Shown: positions 8,846-20,284, counted from the stretch's first letter. The stretch is 34,998 nucleotides of DNA from Chara braunii (GCA_003427395.1 BFEA01000027.1:3229470-3264467), one strand, 5' to 3'. The notes: generated from the letters alone by a model not told the origin. Program-made: numbers and translations.

Positions 8846-9580
8846 AGCTAGACCACCCAAACTTATGGAACATGTCTAGCTCAACCATTGAATATACACA
8901 AACATAGGGCACAACAACTTTTCTCTTCTTTGGGCAGATGACTACGTCACCCTAGTCGTCCTGAACTGTTTAAGTATCCGAGTTTTATATAATTATCTGC
9001 ATTTAGTCTTTTGAGGTAGCATATAACCGAACTGATCATCTTTAGCTCAAGATTGAGTCTGTCCCTTCGTACCACAAGTTTATTCTTAATCAGTATTCTC
9101 GTCTGTTGGTGATAAGCTATAGTCAGACCACCCAAACTTATGGAACCCTGTTTGACTAGCCTGTTCATAGATAGAATAGTAGTAAGGTATAACCAAGTTA
9201 TAACCTTCTGGTTCCAGCATGCGCGTGGGATTGGACCAAAACCACCCAAACTTATGTAACATGTTTTGGTCCTCAACCTGATTCATTTTCTCTTCAAACC
9301 AAAGCAGGAAAAGACCGAGTCATCCAAACTTATGGAACATGCTCAAAACTCCTCGTTCAGAAACTAACGAAACTGAAAGAAACCCAAAGTAAACAAGGCG
9401 ACCAAGCCACCCAAACTCATGGAACATGCTTGGTCCCTGAAAGTCATTCACATTCAGCCCTCACAAATCAGAGCAACCAGACCACCTTAACTTATAAAAC
9501 ATGTCTGGTTCTCCAGACAATTCAAAATAAACATAGCACTGAGCCTCCCCAAACTTATGGAGACTTGCCCAACCTTTGAT
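8846..9580. repeat. Array of hairpins with constant loop and variable stems
   Basis: Seven units share the loop CACCCAAACTTATGGAACAT, with small variants. Five have long stems that differ in sequence yet stay complementary: AGCTAGAC/GTCTAGCT (8846-8881), TAGTCAGAC/GTTTGACTA (9120-9158, one G-T pair), GGACCAAAAC/GTTTTGGTCC (9233-9272), GACCAAGC/GCTTGGTC (9400-9435) and AACCAGAC/GTCTGGTT (9475-9510). Units near 9317-9344 and 9541-9571 keep the loop but have weak stems. The related block at 13744-13780 has one more (GACCAAGC/GCTTGGTC). Function unknown. Confidence 0.88.
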
Positions 9581-10290
9581 AGACCCAGTCAAACTCAAGC
9601 AATACTGTCTTCCTCCCATCCTTCCCCAGATGCAATCCCACAGTCTGCTTTCAATTAAACAATAAAACTGAAACTGACATTGCACATACATTCCTTTACT
9701 TAGTTCGGTTTGTGTCATGAAAGTTAAATTGAAAAGTCAAAGTAGGGATGCACACAGTATACTCAATCAAAACAAAGCAAGGGATACAGATAGGGGTTAT
9801 AACAGGGTTTATAAAGGGAAAGCAATGATTACCTTTTAATTCCCTTCCTCCAGAACTCCTCCTGAGTTCCGATAGAGCTCCCGCAATCGGTGGGCTGACT
9901 CCCCATAGAGTCTTGCTGCGGTCCTACGGGCTGCAATCCCGCCTGCCGCCTTTCTCTCAGAACTGGACTAGACTTAGAGTAAGAACGGCAGAAGAAGAAA
10001 GTTTTGAGTCGCTTAGATACCAGAAGGGTGCTCTCACACTCGCGACGAGAGGGCCTTGGTTCCTTGACTCGCCTGAAGGCTCCACAATGGCAGCCTGAAC
10101 GCAACAGCAACCCAGTCAAAGCTTCAATTAACCATCAACTGTAGACACCTAGGTGACACTCCCGTCCGCAGTAGTAGACACTTGCCTTTCAAGGATCTCA
10201 GCCTTTCCGCAGAGCTTCATAGCCCAACTTCATTGGTCTCGACCTCAGACTGCAGACTGCGGGCTCAAAGAAAACATAGTTCCCCTCATC
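9400..10290. repeat. Long direct repeat, copy A (partner 13740-14570)
   Basis: This runs collinear with 13740-14570. Shared landmarks in order are the hairpin unit GACCAAGC..GCTTGGTC, CCAAACTTATGGAGACTTGC, TTCCTTTACT, AGAACTCCTCCTGAGTTCCG, CAATCCCGCCTG, GAGAGGGCCTTG and AACAACATAGTT-like ends. Identity looks like 75-80 per cent. No coding frame is conserved. It is probably part of an LTR or other non-coding transposon region. Confidence 0.85.
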
Positions 10291-11080
10291 AGTAAGACAC
10301 AATGTTATCATGCAGGTCACGTAGGAGACGGAGCTCGCGCGGGTGTTGGCCAGTGCCTTTGCTAAGCCCCGACAACAGTCCGTACTGCAACTGGACCCAC
10401 GCTACTCCGCTCGACATGAGAGCATCGCATCGACCAAGTGGAAATTCAGCGGCCTCCTTGGTTGGTTCGTTGTTCTCACCGCTCAAAAAGGGTAAACGGC
10501 TCATAGTTTGTAAGTAAGTTTAGTTGCGCCTCCCGTCTCCCCTGCAATCGTGGCAGTGACCTTCCAACTGTATTCGACCTTTCCTCCAGACTACAGACTA
10601 CCGTCTACAGGCTACAACTACCACTCCCACGGTTTACTGCTTCCCCTCAGTTAGTTGTCGGCGACCCTCTCAATCACAAAGTTTTTCATTCAATCCGAGC
10701 TCCCGTTAGAGGGAGCAACACCTACGTGCAGCTAACGTACAACACGCACAGTCAAAACACAACAGAGTGCAGCAGGCGGCAGCTCACGTGTTCGCACGGT
10801 CGCATTAGCAGTAACTTGATAGATAGCAACTTAGGAAACAGTGGCCTGGCCAAACAGAGGCGCCATTGTGAACCAAGACTTGCCACAGAGTTTCTGACCC
10901 GAGGCCCCTCCCTTGCTCTTGTCGTGTAGCGGGACGGGCAATGAGCCTATCAGTAGGTCGATCCCCGGTCTCGCCGCCGGATTCACACCCCTTTGATGAG
11001 TTACGTATTGGCCGACAGGCGAACCTCCGATCCCGTAACCCCCTTCAAGGCACTCTGATCGGTAGGATAAGTAGAGTCGG

Positions 11081-11115
11081 GATGAATCTCCCACTAGGAC
11101 ACGGCAGGATTCATC
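11081..11115. repeat. Hairpin GATGAATC/GATTCATC
   Basis: An 8-bp perfect stem (11081-11088 with 11108-11115) encloses a 19-base loop. It is related in sequence to the TGAATCTTCC hairpins at 11254, 15736, 17581 and 24591. Confidence 0.6.
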
Positions 11116-11253
11116 TGAAGCTTCCTGCATAAAGTTGCACGACGCCGATGAGTTTTCTCCCTCCTCTTTCTTTGTCTCTCATACGCCCACGCACCTTCCT
11201 CGATGTCGTGCCCGTTCCAACACACACAGAAAGAAAATGTAGAAAAAAATGAG

Positions 11254-11289
11254 AATGAATTCTTCCGCCAAAAAATGGGAAGATTCATT
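11254..11289. repeat. Hairpin of the TGAATCTTCC family
   Basis: AATGAATTCTTCC (11254-11266) pairs with GGAAGATTCATT (11278-11289), 12 bp with one bulged base, around an 11-base loop GCCAAAAAATG. Confidence 0.7.
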
Positions 11290-12819
11290 ATTACTTCCAC
11301 GGTCGTAGCCGCTCCGCGCTTGGCTCTCTCTGCAGCGCGCAATTCCTTTTCTCCGAGTGGTTAGAACTTAGCACCACATACTGACCTCTTAATCTAACTT
11401 CACTTTCTCTTGCATGGCTTGGGTGCTCATGCTGTTCACACTGTATGGAGTGGGAATGAATCTCCCTCTATAGTATGCAATGATACATTGTCAATTTCGA
11501 CCTTCTTAACCTGACGGGGGCTGGCACAGTCCCTAAGTCCCACAACACCTAAACGGCGCCCTCATCGCCGAATCTAACCGCGCCACTGGACTCGCAATGT
11601 TGCAGAACCCCCGTTTGGAATCTTTCCTTGCCCGATTTCGTTGAGGAACGGGCAAGACACACGTTTTTCACTCTCGTCTTCTCCTCTCCCGACACTATTC
11701 ACGATATCCCCGCGAATCTCCTTCTTCCTCTCTCCCCTATTCTACCCACTTTACGACCGAACTAACCTCGGAATCTCGTTTTCCACTCCAAACAACCTCC
11801 AAAACAAACCTCTACTTGCCTGTTCTCACTAAGAAACAAGTGAGTTACTTGATCTTTCACTCCCACTATCTTCGCTCTTTTCATCTCACCTCGCACTACT
11901 TCTCTTATCTACTCCAAATCTCTAAAACTAACACTACCATCTGATTCGTCGGGGGCCAAAACCCCGGGATCACATGTTTTCTTTCTCGTTTCCGTTCAGA
12001 ATCGAGATCGCTATGCCTTCTCGACCGCGTCGGGCTCCTCCCTCCACCATCGCCCTTGTTGTCTCCCCGTATCGAATGCATCTGGTCCGAGCTAACGCCC
12101 AAGTTCGCCCCTGCTTTGGTTGCCTTCCCGTTTCTCACCTTCGATCCGTCTGCGCCTCAGTGCAGCAGTCTCCGCAGTCTTTGTAGCCCGCCTACGGGGA
12201 ACTTTAGGGGAGACCTGCCTTAGGCAGTTCGATCAGCCTTCCGTCCCTTGCTCCGAATACACCTAGCGTAGCTTGCCGTCCCGATTCATTCCCGTTTTCG
12301 CCTCTCCCCTGACTGTCTTCGAGCTCCTCCTACTGCCTGTCTTCCTGCTGTAGCGTCCTCCTCTTTCGTTGCCTGCTCTGACCCGCTGTAGTCCCTCTCA
12401 CTCTTTTGGATAGCGCAGCTCCGATCGATAGCGGACCTCGCAATGACTGATAAGCGGCACATCAGCTCCGTCCATCCCATGGCGGAGGGAACCAGCTACC
12501 AGACGCTCCGATACCCCCTGCTCCTATAGCCTAGTCCAACGAACGCTAGCCCGGCAGCATCACTGCCTCTTTCCACTTGGTTCCTACCGAATGCCCTGCA
12601 GGGTATGCAAAAACTTAACTGTTGGGTCCGAACAGGTGGTGCTGCAATGTTAGTCCTCAGCCCAACCTCCATATCTCCGCCTCTCCAATGAGCCGGAGGG
12701 CGCAGACCCATTGCGTGGCCTGACCCGTGAACTAGATGATGCGGGTCCTAGTGCAGCTCTTGGTAGTAATAACAAATATTCAAATAAGAACTTGGAAGAC
12801 CGAAGCGGACGAGGATCCC

Positions 12820-13743
12820 GCGAGCATGCTCACATATAACCCCCTCCACCGCGACTGCGGGGAACGAATGGCGCTCGCGCAAAAAGGGTCCCGCCACTCA
12901 AATTTCTTCCGGTCCGTGGGCTAATTACCCGTCGGCTCGCATGCACGTTGAACCCACGAGCATCCCGAATGCTCAAAGAACTCACAAGTCAACAAGAAAG
13001 AGGTGAATGCTCAAGGTCCTTGACTGCCGTGACGGCCTCCCGTGGTCGGCGTCACGTCCGACTTATGAAAAACCAAAACATAAATTTAAAATAATAACGG
13101 CGCCCGATAATAATAACAATGTTTTAAGATGCTCTTAATCGTCAAACTACGACGACGTGAGGAAGGGACACACTAGTACCATTTCGATGTCGCCGACGAC
13201 AAAACCAAAGGGGATAGCCCCGTCGGGCCCTTCTCGCTACTTTGATATCCCCACGTCGCCGCCGCTCGAACTCGATCCCTGAATCTCCCCGATGAAAGTG
13301 CGACGCTGTAACCGCTAGTGCTAGGCCCGAGTCCTGGTCTAACTCTGGCGGACACCTGAAATAAACCAATACTGCGCGACACGCATACCTACCAAAACGA
13401 TCTCAAAACCACGTGGTTGTCGATGTCGTCCCTCGTACGTACGCACAACCCGCAGGTAAGCACTTCAATCAGATGATAAAATCTTTTTAATCCTAACTTA
13501 ATCAGAAATAAAAATCTGGCCGGCGATCACGCTGACTCTTCAATCATCTACAGTAAAAAAATCATGCGCGCCTCAAAACTGCGCGCCCACACACTTTCTA
13601 TTCTAGTCAACCAACCCGCCAACGTAAAATCACAGACACAGCCGCACCTCGCACGATATATCTAAACTTTAAACCAAACTTATTTTCTGTCGTTTGCAAA
13701 AAAGCAGGGCGGATAGCTTTGTAAGGATATTCGCACCGACAAC
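12820..13743. repeat. Long direct repeat, copy B1 (partner 18150-18987)
   Basis: This is collinear with 18150-18987. Shared landmarks are GGGTCC-CGCCACTCA, the GATAGCC-CG-TGGGCCCTT type, GTTGTCGATGTCGTCC, CTGCGCGCCC, TCTATTCT-AGTCAACCA, TTAAACCAAACTTATTTT and TTGCACCGACAACG-like ends. Similarity by eye is about 70-75 per cent. There is no coding content. They could be two LTRs of one old element 5.3 kb apart, or two solo copies. Confidence 0.8.
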
Positions 13744-14570
13744 GACCAAGCCATCCAAACTTATGGAAGCCTGCTTGGTCCCTTAAAAAGTCAATCACAA
13801 ACAACTCTCGCAAGTCAGAGCAACCAGATCATCCAAACTCTCGCACTCGGCCCTCCAAACTTATGGAGACTTGCCCAACCTTTGTTTGACCGAGTGAGAT
13901 GCAAGCAATACCACCTTTCTTCCACCTTTCCCCCCAGATGCAAACCCTTTTTACAATCTGTTTTCAGTCAAACAACAAAAGAAAAACTGAGATTGCTCAC
14001 GCATTCCTTTACTCAAGTCCGAGTTGTGTCCTGAAAGTCAAACTCAAAATCAATAATGGGATACATTGAGTATACTCAGTCAAACTGTAGTAAGAAATAT
14101 AGATATGATTTATAACTAGGTTTATAGAAGGGAGCAATGGTTACCTTTCAGTTCCCTGCCTCTAGAACTCCTCCTGAGTTCCGGCAGAGCTCCCGCAATC
14201 AGTGGCCGGAGTCCCCACAGAGTTTTGTTGCAGTCCTAGGGTTACAATCCCGCCTGTCGCCTTCCTCTCCGAACAGGATTAGACATAGAGTAAGAAGGGC
14301 AGAATGAGGGGGTTCAGACTCTCGAGATACAAAAGTGGGATTGACTCGACTCTTAGGAGAGGGCCTTGCAACCTTCATATGCCTGAGGGGCCCGCAATGG
14401 CAGCCAGAGTGCAAAACAACTTGGTCAACTCAAGTCAAATCCTTCCTGACGACCTTCTAATTCTTAGCAATGACCCTCTTTCAAGGAGCTCAATCACTCC
14501 GCTGAGCCTCGTGGTCCGAGATGCAGTGGCCACAACTCAAGACACGGCCGTGAGTTAAAAACAACATAGT
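13740..14570. repeat. Long direct repeat, copy B (partner 9400-10290)
   Basis: This is the second copy of the 9400-10290 block, starting with the constant-loop hairpin at 13744-13780. One loop unit at about 13825-13860 is partly deleted relative to the first copy. It directly follows the other repeat family (12820-13743), so two families abut here. Confidence 0.85.
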
Positions 14571-16010
14571 TTTTTCTCTTGCCGCAATGGAACAACAAGC
14601 GAGACAACTAATATGCATTGCACAAGCTCATCTACAAACCCAGTAAAGTGCGCTGCAATTCAGCAACAGACGGTCTTAGTATATCATGACAATCACACAA
14701 GTACCATTAGTTGGTTCGATGCTGCGGCGCGAGAAATAACCCAACAACGCTAACAAACTTAATCTACAGTGGATTCTCGGTAGCAGCCTTCAAATACAGC
14801 AGTTGTTGGATACTAACAAACATTTCAGCAGCTCCACCAGCTGATGCTTAAAAGCAAGCATGCAGGCTATAATTTGTCTCGTCGGTAACTGGTTGCACTA
14901 GCAGCTTTGCCATAGCGACTCGAATCAAGCACTGCAAAACTCATATGCACAGCAACAATCCAACAGGATTGCACACTGGTTGGAGCAAACTCAGTTGTAA
15001 CAACAACAGTCAGCAAACCAGTCAAACGTTGTGAGCAAAAAGACAGTCCGTCAAGTCCATCACCGTATTCCAACAACACCAGTTTCTTCTCACATACAGC
15101 AAGAGCAGTGCCCGGAGTTCATTGAAGCAACGTTGTTCCGACAACCTAGGAGCCCCTCCACTTTAGAAAGCGAGTAATGGTAGTCTCATCCAACAGTCTC
15201 TTCTTTTTTTCCGCCTCTTCCTCCTCGTCTCACTGTGCACGTACCCTTGTCTACATACCCCCACCGCGGCGGCTTGAAAACATCACGCCGAGCCAAACTG
15301 TCCGACCAGTCGTGAGAGAGACCACGACTATGAACTCGATCACGAGCTCAATCACTATCGCCACGAAGGGGTATGCTGACAAGGGACAACATCATGATGC
15401 AATGGTGAGTTAAAATCCACTGCCTTGAGTTATACTTCGCTGCTAACCAAATGTGCAAAACAGAGAACGAATCTTCTGCTAAACGATTACCGGTACACCT
15501 TGCGTTTGCTCGAAGCAGCATGAGCAGTATCAGCATAATGGCGATGATAGGGCGGCCCCGGGCTGCATGAAGTCCAGCAGCAGGATGTAGGTAACAAATG
15601 CGAGGGGCAACCACGACTCGAATCTCAATGATGACTTCGGGGAGCAAAGCTAGGATCATGACCAATCATGTATAGCGATCAATATCTTGAACCTCACTAT
15701 CTCTAGCAGCACTGTGATCTCCATGCAAAAATGATAATGAATCTTCCGCTAAAACACGAAAAGATGCATTGCTCCGTACTCCGCACTTCCGCTCGCACCC
15801 GACCAGGTACGTAGTTGACTCCCCCCCCCCTCTCCCTCTCCCTATCTCGTTGTCCTGCAGTTGTTTACCACTTACTGCTCACCATCTCTCGTTGACCGTT
15901 CGCTACCTTCTCGTGTTTAGTTTTCTCATCCATGCGTAGCCCCTACTTGCCATCTCTCGAATCTTCCTTACGGATATTGCAAACTAACCCCATCAGAGGT
16001 TGACATTGGG
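14571..16010. other. Non-coding stretch
   Basis: I see no gene. The content is mid-complexity with only short overlapping frames. The one structure noticed is a hairpin of the TGAATCTTCC family at 15736-15770 (AATGAATCTT with AAGATGCATT, one mismatch). Confidence 0.45.
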
Positions 16011-17030
16011 TGGCCATGACCCGACCCGACCGTACCTAGCCGTACCCGACGGTTGTCACGGTGGACGGGTGCAGGTATGGCATGATTAGTACGCACTGGG
16101 GCAGCTGGGTTTGAAAATATGAGGGGCGGATATGGTGGGGGCAGGAAATTGTAGGGTGGGTGGGGCTGGGTGTTGACACAGTGCCTTGACGGTTACAACC
16201 GGGCAAAAGTTTGCCCTGGTTCCGGGTACGGCTGGGTAGAGGTTTCGCGCGGGTGACCCGAGGCTTGTAGGCATAGTAGGCATATTAGGCAAGCCTAGGT
16301 AGTATTAGGGTCAGGCCTGTGGATGAAAATTCGAAGTGGAGATCTGTGGATGGAAGCTACAGAATCCGATATAACAACAATTTCGTAAAAACGGACATAT
16401 TTTATTTATTGATCGAAATTGAAACCTCATAAATTATAGCGATTTAGGTGGAAATTTCAAGCTTTTGAGGGTTCGGCGTCCTTAAAACGCCGGACCCCTT
16501 GGATGTATCTGGACTTGGTTGGAGTCCAGGGGGTACGACGTTATGAAAACGCCGTACCCCCCTGGATGCATCTGGACTTAGCTTGCATCAAGGGGGTAGG
16601 GCGTTTTCAGAACGCCGTACCCTCAGGAGCTGAAAATATCGACCTAACTCGGGCCAATTTTTTGTTTTCAATTTCGTTCAAAAAATAAAATATGTCCGTT
16701 TTGACAAAATTGCTATTATATGCAAAGGCCTAAGTTTAAAATAAAGATAAAAACTAAGCCTGGGTGGAAAATTTTTGGCACAGGTATGGCTGGGCACGGG
16801 TGGATAGATATTGGGTTCGGGTGCGGTTGGATGCGGATGAACGAAAATTTGGCCTGGGTGTGGCTGGGTATGGGTAGACAATTTTTAAATCGTCCTGGGT
16901 GGGCTGGGTACGGGAATAAAAAAAAATAAAATAGCGTGGGTGGGCTGAGTCTGGGTCAAGAAAATTGTGTCTACGTGGGTCCGACTAGATATGCATCAAG
17001 GCTTGGGCCGGGTCGGATACGGGTAGGAAA
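16011..17030. mobile_element. Foldback (palindromic) element of about 1 kb
   Basis: An inner pair of arms is clear: TTTCGTAAAAACGGACATAT at about 16380-16400 is matched in reverse by ATATGTCCGTTTTGACAAAA at about 16689-16708, and both continue into matching GAAATTGAAA/TTTCAATTTC. Outside them lie degenerate GGCTGGGTACGGGTAG-type repeats, and at the outer ends GACCCGACCCGA opposes GGCCGGGTCGGA. The centre (16470-16625) has three linked hairpins. No protein gene is present, so it is non-autonomous if mobile. I could not fix a target duplication. Confidence 0.72.
16470..16625. repeat. Three hairpin units in the foldback centre
   Basis: Three units each form a small stem closed by (G)GCGTT/AACGCC-type pairs and followed by a GGACCCC or GTACCCC run. 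In the middle unit GGGGGTACG...CGTT pairs through AACG...CGTACCCCC with one mismatch. Between them the phrase GGATG-ATCTGGACTT recurs, with local pairing such as CTGGACT/AGTCCAG. Confidence 0.75.
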
Positions 17031-18150
17031 AGAAATGGTTTTGCAACCTTTGAACCCCATAACCTGATTCGCCCTCCTTGAAAACCTTCGACTCAACTTT
17101 TATTTCGCCAAAGTCGACTTAGAAATGACGGAGATCCGACTGTTGCCATTCTCTCCCTCCATAGCTCCTGACTTTTCCCATCCCTCTCGTTCGAATGCAT
17201 CTTGCGCAAAACTGTTTCCAGATCCATTCGGTGTCTCTCCTTCTTTCACCACTTCGATTGATGCCAACTACGCTCCGACCCAACGGCTCGCCTCACGCTA
17301 CTTCCATCGATAGGATGAGCAACACACCGATCAAACGAGTAAGTTTCTGACCTCGCGCCCGCGTTGCACTACTTCCTCCGACTGAATCAAGCAACACACC
17401 GACCGTCAGGTAAGTCCCTGATTTCGCCTGCCTCAACGCAACCTCCACCGATGGGATGAGTTGCGCACTAATCCGACAGGCAGGCCCTTTGCGGCCGCTT
17501 TTCTCACTCAACAGGTAATTCCCTAACTTCGTGGCTAGCTCAGGCCGCTCCCCGCCGATTGGAGGGGTGAAATCGAAATTAATTTTCCCACAGAAAGCAG
17601 GAAGATTCACCTACCAACAGACTAGTACCCTCCTTTTGCCTGCGCTCATACCACCCTCTGTAGATAAGACGGGCAACACACCTGCTATTGGGTAAGCCCC
17701 CGCGCCCGTGGCTGCTTCGCCAGTCTTCTACCCCTACACCCAAAGTCCGATAGGCCAAGCAGCATGTCTGTATCACTGCGAGCCTTCTCCTTGGTGCCTT
17801 TGCACCTGGTCGGCGTCAGGCTGCGCACTAACCTAAACAGTTAGTAGGACGATGGTCACCGAAGTCGAAATCCGTTAAGGGGCCGAATCAGATCGCCCTA
17901 AACAGGATGGCGCTGAAACGTGCGACCTATGCTCGGTCGTCGTGGCAACTTCGACGCCATCACGAGTGGGGGAGCGCAGGGCCCGCTGTGAAGCCTGCTG
18001 CGCGAGCCCAAGCGAGGTGGGTTCCCGTGAGAGTTTCGAGACCGAAGTGGAACGGGTTCTAGGCGCACAGTTGCGCATTATCAGTGCTGCTGCGATCCCG
18101 CCCCTGTGCCTCGTCCCGCTGCGCCCAGGCATGGTCCACCATCTTCCCGT
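17031..18150. other. Non-coding stretch with degenerate tandem units
   Basis: Between 17290 and 17720 a motif of the form CAGGTAAGTCCCTGATTTCG recurs loosely (near 17330, 17410, 17513 and 17689), each after GAGCAACACACCGA-like text; units are about 70 bases or more. A hairpin AATTTTCC/GGAAGATT lies at 17581-17607. A frame of 93 codons on the minus strand (17875-18156) is not recognised and is rich in Arg/Ser as GC-rich noise often is. Confidence 0.45.
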
Positions 18151-18987
18151 TCTCAACGGTCATGCTCACACCCAATTCTCTTGCAGCCAATCGCAGTTGG
18201 GGTACGATGCACCTGCGGAGGGTCCCCGCCACTCACATTTTCTTCCACCTCATGAGTGAATCACTCACCGGCTCACACGCTCGTTGAACTCCCCGGTTTC
18301 GGTGCCGCACTCGACAAAAGGTAATATACATGAATAACAATAATAATTAATAATATAAAATAAATAATACTTACGGGAGATAGAAATATAACCATAAGGC
18401 AAGGAAAGGACCTCAGGCCCACGACAACAAGACCATGGGGGATAGCCTCGCTGGGCCCTTGACCCCACGGCTCCTTGACGCCGCTTCGGCGCTCCCACCT
18501 CCGCCGCTCGCTGACTTCAATCCCTAAATCACCTTGTTGAAAGTCTGACACTATAACCGATAGTGTTAGGCCCAAGGTTGAGCCTTTTACTAGCAGACAC
18601 CTATATAAGGAGGTATCAGGCGGCGCGCGGATCTACTGAAACATTTTTAAAGCTATACTGTTGTCGATGTCGTCCTCCGTACGTATGCACATGACGCATT
18701 GAAGCATTCCAATCATCAAACAACCTTTTATTTCTCGTTTAATCATAATTAAAAATTTACCTGACAACTGCACCGACTCTTCAACCATCAACAAGAAAAA
18801 GGATCACACGCGCCTTAAGTCTGCGCGCCCAGGCACTCTCTATTCTTAGTCAACCACTCAGTCAACGTAAATAACATACACAACCGCGACTCATGCAGTG
18901 TACTCAAACCTTAAACCAAACTTATTTTTTGTCATTTGCAAAACCCAGGGCGGATACCCTTGTAAGGGCATTTGCACCGACAACGTC
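18150..18987. repeat. Long direct repeat, copy B2 (partner 12820-13743)
   Basis: This is the collinear partner of 12820-13743. It carries a TATATAAGG sequence at 18602, which could be a promoter of an LTR-like unit read on the plus strand; the first copy lacks it. The last shared landmark is the TTTGCACCGACAACG-type end near 18987. Confidence 0.78.
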
Positions 18988-19212
18988 TCTTGCATGTGCG
19001 TACATTCAGATGTCTTGTGACTGCCTACATTACATGTAACCAACAACTTTTTGTTCGTAACCAAAACTTTTATGCATGACCAATTAGATTGCGGATTCGA
19101 TCAGAAATATGCAAAACTTTAAGTTCTTGTGTAAATGACAGTTGGCGTCGCAGAAAAGGATCATGTATGTCAAAATCAACTGGTTGTTACAAGATGAACA
19201 GTGAACATCTTG

Positions 19213-19381
19213 GAGTTGTATTTCAACTACTACTCTAACTATTACAGTACTTGAAGATGGTGATACAAACTACATTATAATATATCCAACAAGTCTATTT
19301 GAGTTGTACTTCGAGTGTTACTCTCAACTGTTACAGTACTTGAGGATGATGACACAAACTACATTATAATATATCCAACAA
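19213..19381. repeat. Tandem duplication, unit about 80 bp
   Basis: Units at 19213-19292 and 19301-19381 both run from GAGTTGTA-TTC to TACATTATAATATATCCAAC with a few substitutions. The period is 88 bases. Confidence 0.92.
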
Positions 19382-20055
19382 ATGTATAATGACATATTGC
19401 TCATCATAATTATAAACATGACATTGTGCGGATTTCAGCACACATTTAATCAAACAACCGTTTTGAGCGAGAGAATGCGTTTGTCTATCGTTACAACTCT
19501 AAATAATTCCGGATCTCATCAAACATCCACACAACCATATCGGGCGAGAGGATGGACATGTTTGTGCTACTTAGGAATAACCAAAGCAAATATTTCCAAC
19601 ACGGATACAATCATGACACCTTGCTCATCACAATTGTAAACAAGTATGGATCTCAACACACTTCCGCGTATCGAGCAAGTGGATGGGCATACCTATCATT
19701 ACACTAAGTCTTTTAAAGAAGTCTCAATGTTATCAAACATTCAAATAATCGTCTCGGGCAAGAGGATGGGCATGTCTGCACAACTCAGGGACCTAAAGAA
19801 ATATATTTTCCAAGAAAGATTCAATCATGACACCTTGCTCATCACCTTTATAAAGTTTAACAAGTATGAATCTCAACACACTTCCACATTTTTGGCAAGT
19901 GGATGGGCTTGCCTATGGTTGCACTTCCAAATAAGTCCGGATTTCATCAAATATCCAATAAACTGTCTCGGGGGAAAGGATGGGCATGCCTACGTTGCTT
20001 TGGTCGCAACCAAAAATGAATTCGTTAGAAAGAGGACACAATATAATGTCATATT
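19382..20055. repeat. Imperfect tandem repeat with a subunit
   Basis: ATGACACCTTGCTCATCAC occurs near 19611 and 19827, with a poorer copy near 19389, giving a period of about 216. Each unit holds two copies of a shorter motif of the type CGGGCAAGAGGATGGGCATG (for example near 19541, 19756 and 19970; diverged copies near 19668 and 19895). Open frames cross it but follow the repeat and are not recognised. Confidence 0.75.
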
Positions 20056-20284
20056 TTAACGAATAACATGTTTTGTACCAAATTGTTGCCAACACCTACC
20101 GCCAGGTCCACCAGCATATCCCTGTGATCTAGCGGGGGGCCGAGCGCCGTCAGCCTCACTCCCAATATACGTAGGGTTGTGTCCTTTGCTGCCCATGCGA
20201 CTTGTGGCTCTGATGGTGGGCCGATGTCGTGTGGGTGCAGCCACCACCCCTCCGTTTTTCAACCCCAATTACGTTTCATGTCTA
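20056..20284. other. Unassigned flank of the minus-strand LINE
   Basis: A GC-rich stretch with a 70-codon minus frame that I do not recognise. It begins where LINE similarity ends, so it is either a LINE 3' part or the target DNA. Confidence 0.4.

Larger units (their letters stand above)
10291..12820. other. Non-coding, repeat-derived region
   Basis: Over 2.5 kb I find no conserved protein or RNA gene; open frames are short and overlap on both strands. It holds two hairpins at 11081-11115 and 11254-11289 and a palindrome CCCTGCAGGG near 12596. The composition is moderately GC-rich with pyrimidine-rich runs around 11640-11900. It is likely old transposon sequence. Confidence 0.5.

Noticed and set aside
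8846-9510. Reading the hairpin array as a CRISPR array
   Set aside because: The conserved part is a hairpin loop and the variable parts are paired stems, the reverse of a CRISPR layout; spacings are also irregular and the context is eukaryotic.
17875-18259. Overlapping 93- and 105-codon frames as host genes
   Set aside because: GC-rich frames open on both strands, no motif, and part of the region belongs to the diverged direct repeat.
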